Origin: an uncultured Ruminococcus sp.
GTDB lineage: Bacteria > Bacillota > Clostridia > Oscillospirales > Acutalibacteraceae
NCBI GenBank assembly: GCA_910585865.1
Contig: CAJUGO010000010.1
Span: forward strand, 1 to 64,000
DNA: 64,000 bases
Direction: 5' to 3'
Shown: positions 1 to 7,896 of the stretch, in pieces
Position numbering within the stretch: the first letter of the stretch is position 1
Layout: each line of letters opens with the position of its first letter
Translations under genes and position numbers: made by a program
The notes under the pieces: generated by a model
What the model was told of the DNA's origin: nothing
Seen by the model: only the letters and a program-made list of their open reading frames with translations
Databases searched by the model: none

Positions 1-10
1 AAGTCAAAAA

Positions 11-44
11 CTCGAAATCAGGTTATCCTGAATTTCGAGTTTTT
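11..44 (+). terminator. Rho-independent terminator
   Basis: A 12-bp-arm hairpin (11-39, loop TTAT) with one bulged base is followed by five T. It is flanked by A-runs and so could work in both directions. It probably ends a gene lying left of the window. Confidence 0.6.
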
Positions 45-54
45 CTACGGCCTG

Positions 55-84
55 AGGAGCAGGTTTAAACCTGCTCCTTTTTTT
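55..84 (+). terminator. Rho-independent terminator (second of a tandem pair)
   Basis: A fully self-complementary 24-base palindrome at 55-78 is followed directly by seven T (78-84). It lies just after the hairpin at 11-44 and backs it up for a plus-strand gene outside the window. Confidence 0.55.
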
Positions 85-90
85 ACTATA

Positions 91-123
91 TATAAAATTA
101 CGGTGCAGAAATCTGCACCGTAA
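91..123 (-). terminator. Terminator of the RND efflux gene
   Basis: An 11-bp perfect stem (98-108 with 113-123, four-base loop) sits 30 bases past the stop of the RND gene. On the minus strand it is followed by a T/A-rich tail. No gene lies between. Confidence 0.55.
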
Positions 124-152
124 AATAATTATTGTGTAAGTACTCTATTATA

Positions 153-3100
153 TTAATCATCAATTGCTTCAAGGTCGGATTCTTCTACCCTGCGGAGTTC
201 CTTTTTATTGAATAAGTCATATATTACAGGAACTATATAAAGCGTCATAAAGGTTGCATATAACAGACCGCCTATACAAACTATTGCAATAGGCTGCATC
301 ATCTCGGCGCCCGTGCCAATTCCCAGTGCCATAACAGACAAACCAAGGACAGTGGTAAGAGCTGTAATCAAAATCGGCCTCATACGGGTTTTTCCTGCTT
401 CAATAATTGCTTCTCTGCGCCCTCTTCCGTCAATCCTGAGTCGGTTAATATAATCAACAAGAACAATACCGTTGTTTACTATGATACCGCATAGCATAAC
501 AAAACCAACAAGCGACACAACGCTTACGTCAAAACCTGTGAACACGAGTCCCAAGAAGCCGCCTGTAAAGGCAAGCGGAATTGTAAACATAATGATAAAC
601 GGTGATTTAAGGCTCTGGAACTGGGCAACCATAACAAGATAAATAAGTATTATACCGAGTGCTATCATCTGAAGCATTTGAAAAACAGCGTCCATCGTTG
701 CTTTATCTGTACCTGCATATTCAATTGAGCAGCCGTTTGGAAATTTATAATCATCGAACAGTGTCTTTATCTCGTTTGACATATTTGTCATTGTATAACC
801 ATCTTTTACATAAGCACTTACAGTGATAAACCGTTTTTGATCCTGCCTTGTAATAACATTCATTGTTGTTGATTCTGAAATTTCAGCTATGGAAGAAAGG
901 CTTGTTGTCTTTTCCTTGCCCTCTTTATCCGTATATACAATTTCAATACCGCCAACATTGTCTGATGTTATTTTCTTGCTTTCGTCTTTGACTACAACAA
1001 CATCCATATCAAAACCATCACTGTTTTTAAGTGTAGTTGAAGTCTTTTCATTAGTTATGGCAGACGCAGTCTGCTGAAATACCTGCGCAACAGTCAAACC
1101 CTTTTCTATGGCTTTCTGCTTATTAACAGTAACCTTTATTTCGGGAGATGTATCGCCCACACCGCTGTCGGCAAAATCAACACCTGATAATTTTTCAAGC
1201 TGTTTTGCCATATCCTCGGCAGTTGACTGCAAAATTTTAAGATCATTTCCGTAAAGTGTAATCTGAATGCTTCCGTCACCGAGCATTGCTGACATTGAAC
1301 CTGCCGAATCTCCTCCGACAGTAATCTCACCCTTAATGCTTTCCAAATCCTTTTCTATGCTTTTTGTTATTCTTTTGCTCTGCTTTGTATGTTCTTCCTT
1401 AAGAACGCAATAAGCCATAACAGTACCTGCGTCACTTGATGAGTCGCCGGCTGAAATACCCATAAGACCTGATGTTCCGCCTATCATAACTCCCACTGTT
1501 TCAAATTCATCATATTTATTCAGTGCAGCGTTTATCTGCTCAGCAGCTTCAACAGTCTCCTCAAAGGTTGCGTTATTATCAAGCTTAACCGAAACCTGAA
1601 TTTCAGTACTGCTCATTTCAGGCATAAAGCTGAAGCCTCTTGCCAATGCAAGTCCTGTGCTTGCAAAAAGAAGTGCAACCGCCACCAACAATGAACATAT
1701 CTTGTGACGGAGAACAAATCTCAGCGACTTGTCATAAGCATTCATAACTTTTCCGCTGTCATTACTTTTGATATGTTTCATTTTTCTTAACAGTCTCTGA
1801 CTCATCGCGGGAACAAGAGTAAGTGCAACAATTAAACTTGCAAGCAGAGAGTATGTTATTGTCAGCGCCATATCAACAAAAATCTGTCTTGTTATTCCCT
1901 CAACAAATACTATAGGCAAAAATACACATATTGTTGTAAGCGTTGATGCCGCTATAGCTCCCGCTACCTGTCGTGCGCCGTTTAAAGCCGCCTTTATTGA
2001 AGTAACGCCCATACTTCGGAGACGATATATATTTTCGATAACAACAACTGAGTTGTCAACAAGCATACCAACACCGATAGCAAGACCCGAAAGCGAAATC
2101 ATATTCAGTGTTACGCCGCTGAAATACATAAGAACAATAGCGAATACTACACTTATCGGGATTGAACATGCAACAATAATCGTCGGCTTAATATCACGCA
2201 AAAACAAAAATAAAATAATAATTGCAAGAACAGCACCCATAAGAAGGTTTTGGAGTACACTGTCTATTACTATCTCAATATAATCCCCTTCGTTGTAAAG
2301 ATTCGTAAAATTAAGTCCTTTATTTTCGTTCATAAGACTATCAAGCTTTGCATTTATGTTTTCGCATACTGTTGACGATGCAGTATTGCTTGATTTAGAA
2401 AAGCTTAGTACAATTCCGGGATTCCCGTTGATTTTTGCATATGTTTCATCTGAGTTGTCCGTCACAAACACATCTGCAACATCCTCCAGCTCTACAACCC
2501 CTATGCCTTTAATTCCGGTATCAAAAAGTACAAGCGACTTCATATCTTTTTCACTTGCAATCTCATCACCGACACGAACCATATACTTGTTATTATCGTC
2601 ATCAGAAACATATCCTGCAGGCATTGAAAAATTCTGTGCAGTAAGTATTGCAGATACAGAATCAAGTGTAACTGCATTATTCATATCAGATTTATCTTTT
2701 GTCTGCGTCTTCTGTTTCGAAAGTTCGTCAATAGAATTCTGAACCTGCTCTTTTGCAGAATTAAGCTGGTTTACAGCACTGTTTACCTCGCTTTGCTTGG
2801 ACACAAGCGCTGACATAGCAGCAGACATTTTAAAATCTGCGCCTGACTGCTGTTTGGAAATCATTGCAAGAGCATCGTCTACAGATACAGACTTATCATC
2901 AAGTCCGCTTAATGCTTTATTTATTTCTGCAACCCCTGCATCTATCTGCGTGATTTTTTCGGCTATGCTTTGAAGAGCAGAATCAATTAACTTAGGTGAT
3001 GTGCCCATTTGTTTTAGGGTTTGTTCAATCTTATTTAACGATTCTTCTACCTTTTTTAAAGAACTTGAGGCGTTTGCAAGTGCCTGCGTAAGTTCTCCTG

Positions 3101-4190
3101 AGGTTATGCCAAAGGGCTTGAGCTGTTCTTCAAGCTGTTCAAGCTGTTTTTCAAGCTGTTGGTATTCCTCGCTGCCGGGCGCAAAAGCTTCCATTTGTGT
3201 TATTATACTACGATAAGCTTCATCAAGCCTGGTAAGAGCAGTTATCTTTTGAGACAATTCTTTTTGCTGCTGAATAAAATCACTATATGCAGATTTAAGT
3301 TCTAGCAAGCTTTGATATGCAATCTCAAGTGTCTTTTGGGTTGAAACAAGTGAAGCTTTACTGTCAAGCAATTGCATTTTAGCTGATAACAGCTGTGTTT
3401 TTCCGCTTTCGGCTTTTTTCTGAGCATCAGCAAGCTGCGCTGCTACAGCCTCCTGCTGTTTATTAATTTGATCAATTGATGAATCAATTGTTCCTGCTCC
3501 GCTTTTAGCTTTGTCTATATTATCATTAATTTCCTGCTTGGCATTATTAAGCTTATTCTCTGCTTCTCCGAATTGATCATCTAATGCCGCATTAATCTTC
3601 TTGTTTAATTTATTAATCTTCTCCTGAGAAACAACAATATTTTCCTGCTGAGTAATGATACCTTTATCTGAAACAGATGCTATACCATCTATTTGTTCCA
3701 GTTCGTTCAACAAATCATTGCTAACATAATCCGACAGGCCTGTTTGATCTTTTCCGTTATAATTGACAGCAACAAGAGCTACCGGAAGCATATTGGGATT
3801 TATCTTAATAAGATACGGTGTTCCAACACTATCCGGCCAGCTGTCAGAAATTGTGTCAAGATTCGAACGCATATCCACCGTTGCGGTATCCATATTTGTT
3901 CCATCCTCAAATTCAATCATCAAAACTGAATAATTTTCAGCTGAATTTGATGTTACCTCTTTTACTCCGTCAATTGTTGACATTGACTGTTCAAGCGGTC
4001 TGCTTACTGTTGATTCGACCGCTTCAGGGGTTTGTCCCGGATATGTAGTCATAATAATTGCATACGGAAAATCCATATTGGGCATTAGATCAGGGGTCAT
4101 CTTAAAAAATGACACAAAACCCAATACCAATACCAAAACAACACCTACAAATACAGTCATTGGTTTTTTTACACTTAATTTAGAAAACAT
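153..4190 (-). CDS. RND-family (HAE1-like) efflux permease with coiled-coil insert
   Basis: Inner-membrane RND pump expected to export drugs, lipids or peptides using the ion gradient. The order is a first membrane helix (about residues 12-31), porter subdomains, a large insert, a six-helix bundle, a second porter half and a second bundle. The TM4 motif is VDNSVVVIENI near residue 713. It keeps the first of the two adjacent aspartates known from AcrB but has Asn in place of the second, and the TM10 motif has VNN where AcrB has a lysine. SwrC-type Gram-positive pumps show similar replacements. Residues about 185-505 are a Gln/Lys/Ala-rich, strongly heptad-like insert, which brings the protein to 1345 aa instead of about 1050. 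Three bases separate its start from the TetR stop, so the two form an operon. No membrane-fusion or outer-membrane partner is present. Confidence 0.9.
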   Translation of the reverse strand: MFSKLSVKKPMTVFVGVVLVLVLGFVSFFKMTPDLMPNMDFPYAIIMTTYPGQTPEAVESTVSRPLEQSMSTIDGVKEVTSNSAENYSVLMIEFEDGTNMDTATVDMRSNLDTISDSWPDSVGTPYLIKINPNMLPVALVAVNYNGKDQTGLSDYVSNDLLNELEQIDGIASVSDKGIITQQENIVVSQEKINKLNKKINAALDDQFGEAENKLNNAKQEINDNIDKAKSGAGTIDSSIDQINKQQEAVAAQLADAQKKAESGKTQLLSAKMQLLDSKASLVSTQKTLEIAYQSLLELKSAYSDFIQQQKELSQKITALTRLDEAYRSIITQMEAFAPGSEEYQQLEKQLEQLEEQLKPFGITSGELTQALANASSSLKKVEESLNKIEQTLKQMGTSPKLIDSALQSIAEKITQIDAGVAEINKALSGLDDKSVSVDDALAMISKQQSGADFKMSAAMSALVSKQSEVNSAVNQLNSAKEQVQNSIDELSKQKTQTKDKSDMNNAVTLDSVSAILTAQNFSMPAGYVSDDDNNKYMVRVGDEIASEKDMKSLVLFDTGIKGIGVVELEDVADVFVTDNSDETYAKINGNPGIVLSFSKSSNTASSTVCENINAKLDSLMNENKGLNFTNLYNEGDYIEIVIDSVLQNLLMGAVLAIIILFLFLRDIKPTIIVACSIPISVVFAIVLMYFSGVTLNMISLSGLAIGVGMLVDNSVVVIENIYRLRSMGVTSIKAALNGARQVAGAIAASTLTTICVFLPIVFVEGITRQIFVDMALTITYSLLASLIVALTLVPAMSQRLLRKMKHIKSNDSGKVMNAYDKSLRFVLRHKICSLLVAVALLFASTGLALARGFSFMPEMSSTEIQVSVKLDNNATFEETVEAAEQINAALNKYDEFETVGVMIGGTSGLMGISAGDSSSDAGTVMAYCVLKEEHTKQSKRITKSIEKDLESIKGEITVGGDSAGSMSAMLGDGSIQITLYGNDLKILQSTAEDMAKQLEKLSGVDFADSGVGDTSPEIKVTVNKQKAIEKGLTVAQVFQQTASAITNEKTSTTLKNSDGFDMDVVVVKDESKKITSDNVGGIEIVYTDKEGKEKTTSLSSIAEISESTTMNVITRQDQKRFITVSAYVKDGYTMTNMSNEIKTLFDDYKFPNGCSIEYAGTDKATMDAVFQMLQMIALGIILIYLVMVAQFQSLKSPFIIMFTIPLAFTGGFLGLVFTGFDVSVVSLVGFVMLCGIIVNNGIVLVDYINRLRIDGRGRREAIIEAGKTRMRPILITALTTVLGLSVMALGIGTGAEMMQPIAIVCIGGLLYATFMTLYIVPVIYDLFNKKELRRVEESDLEAIDD

Positions 4191-4193
4191 TAA

Positions 4194-4808
4194 TTACTCC
4201 TTTATTGCACCGGTTTTTATTATTTCGAGTTTTCTGCAATAGTCAGCTTCAACCTTTTCACAGGGTATGCCCATTACAAAAACATTAAAAATAGCATTTT
4301 TAAGCACTTGAGTCAGTATTTGAGACAGACATTCAACATCGTAGTCAGATGTATATTTTAAATTTTCCGTGTTAAATGTTTTTAAAATATTTGTTGCTCC
4401 GCTGCTCCCTCTGAAACGGTTTGTCAAATAATCCGATATAAGATCGTCATTATTTTTTATATTTTTAATAAGGTTTTTCATAACAATATTTTGTTTTTCG
4501 TTATTTTTGAAGTCTGTTATAACCTCAAAAAGTCTTTGATATGTAGTAAATATATCTCCGTTGGATTCTGACAAAATTTTGTTTACTCTTTCAGATGAAA
4601 TGCTAATAAATGAATTTGCAAGAACTTCAACAAGGTCAACTTTATCATCAAAATATTGATAAAAGCTTCCCCTTGAAATATTTGCAGTCCTTATTATTCG
4701 GTTAATACTAATTTTTTCCGCTGAAGAGCTTGAAAATTCCTTTAAAACTGCGTCCATAATCCTCTGCCGTTTTTCTTCGGGCAGATTATAAAATGTCTTT
4801 TTTATCAC
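4194..4808 (-). CDS. TetR-family transcriptional repressor
   Basis: 204 aa. The N-terminal helix-turn-helix (about residues 28-50, ISINRIIRTANISRGSFYQYF region) is typical of TetR/AcrR repressors, and the divergent helical C-terminal half would bind the inducer. It is the first gene of the operon with the RND pump. The promoter at 4861-4889 and repeated TGTCATAT boxes lie directly upstream, so it very likely represses itself and the pump. The ligand cannot be told from sequence. Confidence 0.9.
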   Translation of the reverse strand: MIKKTFYNLPEEKRQRIMDAVLKEFSSSSAEKISINRIIRTANISRGSFYQYFDDKVDLVEVLANSFISISSERVNKILSESNGDIFTTYQRLFEVITDFKNNEKQNIVMKNLIKNIKNNDDLISDYLTNRFRGSSGATNILKTFNTENLKYTSDYDVECLSQILTQVLKNAIFNVFVMGIPCEKVEADYCRKLEIIKTGAIKE

Positions 4809-4839
4809 ATTAACACCCCTTTCAGCTTATATGAACACT

Positions 4840-4862
4840 TGTCATATGCACTGCTGTCATAT
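4840..4862 (-). promoter_or_regulatory. Putative TetR operator (direct repeat)
   Basis: TGTCATAT (plus-strand reading) occurs at 4840-4847 and again at 4855-4862, 15 bases apart. One copy overlaps the -10 box and the other covers the predicted transcription start. That placement suits repression. Confidence 0.5.
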
Positions 4863-4889
4863 TTTACCACTATAAAAGCTTTGAGTCAA
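4861..4889 (-). promoter_or_regulatory. Sigma-A promoter of tetR-RND operon
   Basis: Minus strand: -35 TTGACT (4889-4884), 17-base spacer, -10 TAAAAT (4866-4861). It lies about 50 bases upstream of the tetR start. Confidence 0.65.
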
Positions 4890-4952
4890 TGAATATATAC
4901 AATAAGTAATATAAAAAAATATATTTATAATTACCGCGTATAATCAGAATTA

Positions 4953-5429
4953 TTATTTTATTATATCAGCACAGCTGCCTCCTGTAAGCCGTATAAGCTC
5001 ACCTGGCTCAAGATCGATCTGATAACCGATTTTACCTGCACTAACTATTATTCTTGAAATATTCTCTGCTGTAATGTGAAAAACTGTTTTGAATGTTTTT
5101 TTCATTCCAAGCGGCGAACATCCGCCTCTTACATATCCTGTAACTTTTGTGATATCTTTTACAGGAATCATTTCTACAGATTTTTCACCAACACACGCTG
5201 CACATTTTTTCAGGTCGAGTTCCTTATCTACAGGCACAACAAACACATAAAAATCTCTGCCTGCACCTTTTGTCACAAGCGTTTTAAAAACACATTCCGG
5301 ATTCTGTCCCATAAGCTTTGCCACTGTTACACCGTCTACAGCTTCCTTGCCGTGAGGATATTCATGCGCAATATACGGCACCTTTTCTTTTTCAAGTATT
5401 CTCATAACGTTAGTTTTTCTTTCAGACAT
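4953..5429 (-). CDS. ybaK: YbaK/EbsC-type Cys-tRNA(Pro) deacylase
   Basis: 158 aa, the usual length of the family. These free-standing trans-editing enzymes hydrolyse Cys-tRNA(Pro) mischarged by prolyl-tRNA synthetase. The family hallmarks are visible: HEYPHG near residue 22, the conserved lysine in VFKTLV (about residue 49), the central VPVDKELDLKK and the GGCSPLGMKK loop near residue 103. It appears monocistronic, with the same orientation as tetR upstream of it and a divergent regulator on the other side. Confidence 0.9.
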   Translation of the reverse strand: MSERKTNVMRILEKEKVPYIAHEYPHGKEAVDGVTVAKLMGQNPECVFKTLVTKGAGRDFYVFVVPVDKELDLKKCAACVGEKSVEMIPVKDITKVTGYVRGGCSPLGMKKTFKTVFHITAENISRIIVSAGKIGYQIDLEPGELIRLTGGSCADIIK

Positions 5430-5681
5430 ATTACCACCAATGTTTAAGATTTATTAATAATTATCTAATAATTTTTAATGTTTTATAAAAATCACATCAA
5501 GTATACATCTTAATGCCTGTTTTTTCAAGCAACTAAAGTTTACACCTCGTAAAATCCTGTTGTCAGAATAGATGTTTTTTATAATATCTGTGTCAGTTTG
5601 GTATTTTATCAATAATTAAATAGATGAGGATAACGAAACCGGAATATTAAAAGTGATGCTGCTTCTAGTTATTTTATATGA
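5430..5681. other. Non-coding stretch upstream of ybaK
   Basis: AT-rich spacer between the divergent ybaK and WYL-regulator genes. Apart from the regulator promoter and operator at its right edge (5682-5731), I see no ORF or clear structure in it. Confidence 0.4.
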
Positions 5682-5710
5682 TTGATATTGAGCAGATAAG
5701 CGGGTATAAT
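5682..5710 (+). promoter_or_regulatory. Promoter of the WYL regulator
   Basis: -35 TTGATA (5682-5687), 17-base spacer, perfect -10 TATAAT (5705-5710). The predicted start point coincides with the palindrome at 5717. Confidence 0.7.
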
Positions 5711-5716
5711 AAATAT

Positions 5717-5731
5717 TGACACAATGTGTCA
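5717..5731. promoter_or_regulatory. Operator palindrome, copy 1
   Basis: TGACACA-A-TGTGTCA, a perfect 7+1+7 inverted repeat, sits at about +1 of the regulator promoter. A near-identical copy (6666-6680) precedes the next gene, which suggests one repressor acts on both. Confidence 0.65.
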
Positions 5732-5771
5732 TAATATTAACACTATTCTGTTATAGAGGGAGGATATAGTA

Positions 5772-6668
5772 ATGCAGGAAAGCAGATTATTTAAAATTGT
5801 GTACTATCTACTTGATAAAGGTCAAGCTACCGCCCCAAAATTAGCAGAAAAGTTTGAAGTATCTGTCAGAACGATTTATAGAGATATTGATGTTCTAAGC
5901 GGAGCAGGTATTCCTATTTATACAGAAACAGGCAGAAACGGCGGCATTTATTTAATGAATGATTTTGTTTTAAATAAAGCTATACTGTCACAAGAAGAAA
6001 AACAGGAAATTCTTATAGCTTTACAAAGCATAAATACTGCACAAAATATTGACGGCAGTCAACTATTACATAAACTTTCTGCCATGTTTAATCTCCATTT
6101 TGATAATTGGCTCGAAGTGGACTTTTCCAGATGGGGAAATAAAGAAACTGACAATGAGAAATTTGAATTGCTGAAATCAGCAGTAATTAATTGCAGAAAT
6201 GTTAAAATCTATTATGTAAGTTCTTACGAATGTATAAGCAAAAGAATTGTGCAGCCATTAAAACTTGTTTATAAAGCAAAAGCATGGTATTTGAAAGCAT
6301 TTTGCACTGAAAAGCAGGATGTACGGACATTCAAATTAAATCGTATTTTAGATTTAGAGATTTTAAGTGATGGTTTTCAACACAGCAATATCCCAACAAC
6401 GACTGACACTTCCACGAGAGAATACAATCAAATTACTCTTTGCTTTCCAAAAGAAATGGCATACCGCGTCTATGATGAATTCGATAAAACTCAAGTACAG
6501 CGACAGGCGAACGGTGACTTAATCGTCTCTGCAAAAATGCCGGAAGATTCGTGGCTGACAGGGTTTCTGCTGTCATTTGGAACACAGGTCGATATACTTT
6601 CGCCTGATTATTTAAAAGAAATCATTGCAGAACAAGCAAAATTAATATATGAAAAAAATAAACCTTGA
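5772..6668 (+). CDS. WYL-domain, DeoR-type HTH transcriptional regulator (YafY-like)
   Basis: 298 aa. An N-terminal winged helix (residues about 1-60, with VSVRTIYRDIDVL as recognition region) is followed by a WYL ligand-binding domain (about 130-200, with the typical V-K-A-KAWYLKAFC core near residue 170) and a C-terminal WCX extension. The start is set by GGGAGGATAT just upstream. Its own promoter carries a perfect palindrome, and the same site precedes the ClbS-like gene downstream, so it probably controls both. Plasmid-like or stress-linked WYL proteins often sense nucleic acid or damage; the ligand here is unknown. Confidence 0.88.
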   Translation: MQESRLFKIVYYLLDKGQATAPKLAEKFEVSVRTIYRDIDVLSGAGIPIYTETGRNGGIYLMNDFVLNKAILSQEEKQEILIALQSINTAQNIDGSQLLHKLSAMFNLHFDNWLEVDFSRWGNKETDNEKFELLKSAVINCRNVKIYYVSSYECISKRIVQPLKLVYKAKAWYLKAFCTEKQDVRTFKLNRILDLEILSDGFQHSNIPTTTDTSTREYNQITLCFPKEMAYRVYDEFDKTQVQRQANGDLIVSAKMPEDSWLTGFLLSFGTQVDILSPDYLKEIIAEQAKLIYEKNKP

Positions 6669-6680
6669 CACAATATGTCA
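6666..6680. promoter_or_regulatory. Operator palindrome, copy 2
   Basis: TGACACA-A-TATGTCA matches the site at 5717-5731 at 14 of 15 bases. It overlaps a TTGACA hexamer (6665-6670) in the promoter region of the ClbS-like gene. A clear -10 was not found at standard spacing. Confidence 0.6.
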
Positions 6681-6748
6681 GTATTATTCTGTTAAACTGA
6701 TAAACAAAAGTTTTAAATTTTTTTATTACAGTAGAAAGGAAAATTATC

Positions 6749-7297
6749 ATGAGCAGACCAGCAACAAAAACAGAGTTATTATCTGCCGCAAATACAAACT
6801 ATGAAAAATTAAATACTCTTATTTCCAAATTGACAGAACAAGAGCTGACTACACCTTTTGATTTTTCCGCTGATGCAAAAAAGAAAGAAGCTCATTGGAA
6901 AAGAGATAAAAACCTTCGTGATATCTTAATTCATCTTTATGAATGGCATAATCTTTTACTTAACTGGGTACATTCAAATCAAAACGGTGATGAGAAACCC
7001 TTTATTCCTGAACCTTATAATTGGAGAACATACGGGGATATGAATATCGGTTTTTGGGAAAAACATCAAAATACATCAGTAGATGATGCAAAGAGCATGC
7101 TCCAAAAATCACATGCAGAAATTATAAAGTTAGCTGAAACCTTTTCAAATGATGAGCTATTCTCTAAAAAAGTTTATAATTGGGTGGGAGGAAGCACTTT
7201 AGGCTCATACTTTGTCAGTGTCACATCAAGTCACTATGACTGGGCAATTAAAAAATTAAAGGCACACAAGAAAAATTGTACAAATAAGTCAGCATGA
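6749..7297 (+). CDS. ClbS/DfsB-family four-helix bundle protein
   Basis: 182 aa. The opening, RPATKTELLSAANTNYEKL, and the blocks around WKRDKNLRDILIHLYEWHNLLLNW and EPYNWRTYGDMN are characteristic of the ClbS/DfsB family (DUF1706, DinB superfamily). ClbS protects colibactin producers by opening the warhead. Homologues in non-producers may give self-protection against genotoxins or have other roles. No biosynthetic genes are nearby. The start is supported by AAAGGAAAAT 8 bases upstream. It shares an operator with the preceding regulator. Confidence 0.82.
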   Translation: MSRPATKTELLSAANTNYEKLNTLISKLTEQELTTPFDFSADAKKKEAHWKRDKNLRDILIHLYEWHNLLLNWVHSNQNGDEKPFIPEPYNWRTYGDMNIGFWEKHQNTSVDDAKSMLQKSHAEIIKLAETFSNDELFSKKVYNWVGGSTLGSYFVSVTSSHYDWAIKKLKAHKKNCTNKSA

Positions 7298-7465
7298 GGC
7301 AATTGCATGTTGAACAGTAAAATAAATATTATCCTAAAAGCAGAAAACCAAATGTGTTTTACAAATGAGTTCTACTTTCCGTGATTAATATTTGTAACTC
7401 AAATAACATTTTTGGAATCTATTTAGAAATACTACAAATGATAGACAAATTAAGTAATATGTTGC

Positions 7466-7494
7466 TTGATTTTTTAGGTAAAATATGGTATATT
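7466..7494 (+). promoter_or_regulatory. Promoter of the V-ATPase operon
   Basis: -35 TTGATT (7466-7471), 17-base spacer, -10 TATATT (7489-7494). It leaves a 5' leader of about 50 bases before the first ATPase gene. Confidence 0.65.
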
Positions 7495-7550
7495 TTAAAA
7501 CAAGAATATATTATACTCCGTACAAATTTTTAGTAAAAGGGGGAGTTAAA

Positions 7551-7862
7551 ATGGCAAAGGATATGCTTGATGCCATTTATAAAACAGAGGAGCAATGCAG
7601 CAAGCGTGAAGCAGATGCAAAAGCACACGCCTCACAAAAAATAGAGCAATCTAAACAGGAGGCCGCAAAATTAATCAGCAAAGCCAGAGAAAATGCTGTA
7701 AACGATGCGGATAATCTTTGCAGACAAGCAAAAGCCGCCGGCGAAAACGATTTGAAAAAAGCAATCGGGGAAGCCGAAAGCCGTTGCAATGCACTTTCAA
7801 AAACAGCTGAAAAAAACCGAAGCAGAGTAATCAAATCGGCAATAGAAATGCTTGTCGGATAA
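7551..7862 (+). CDS. V-type ATPase subunit G/H (peripheral-stalk subunit)
   Basis: 103 aa, almost wholly charged and Ala-rich heptads, as in AhaH/NtpF peripheral-stalk subunits that pair with subunit E. Start ATG at 7551 is preceded by GGGGGAG at the right distance; an upstream in-frame extension would contain the promoter and is unlikely. It is the first gene of the nine-gene ATPase operon. Low complexity makes the family call depend partly on context. Confidence 0.8.
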   Translation: MAKDMLDAIYKTEEQCSKREADAKAHASQKIEQSKQEAAKLISKARENAVNDADNLCRQAKAAGENDLKKAIGEAESRCNALSKTAEKNRSRVIKSAIEMLVG

Positions 7863-7896
7863 CTCTGCTGCTATCATAAAAGCGTGGTGATATAAA

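Noticed and set aside
2053..3216. Plus-strand ORFs of up to 128 codons inside the RND gene
   Set aside because: They are antisense shadows of a clearly coding minus-strand gene, with no ribosome sites or recognisable domains.
7485..7550. Longer version of the first V-ATPase gene
   Set aside because: It would begin inside the -10 box; GGGGGAG points to ATG 7551.
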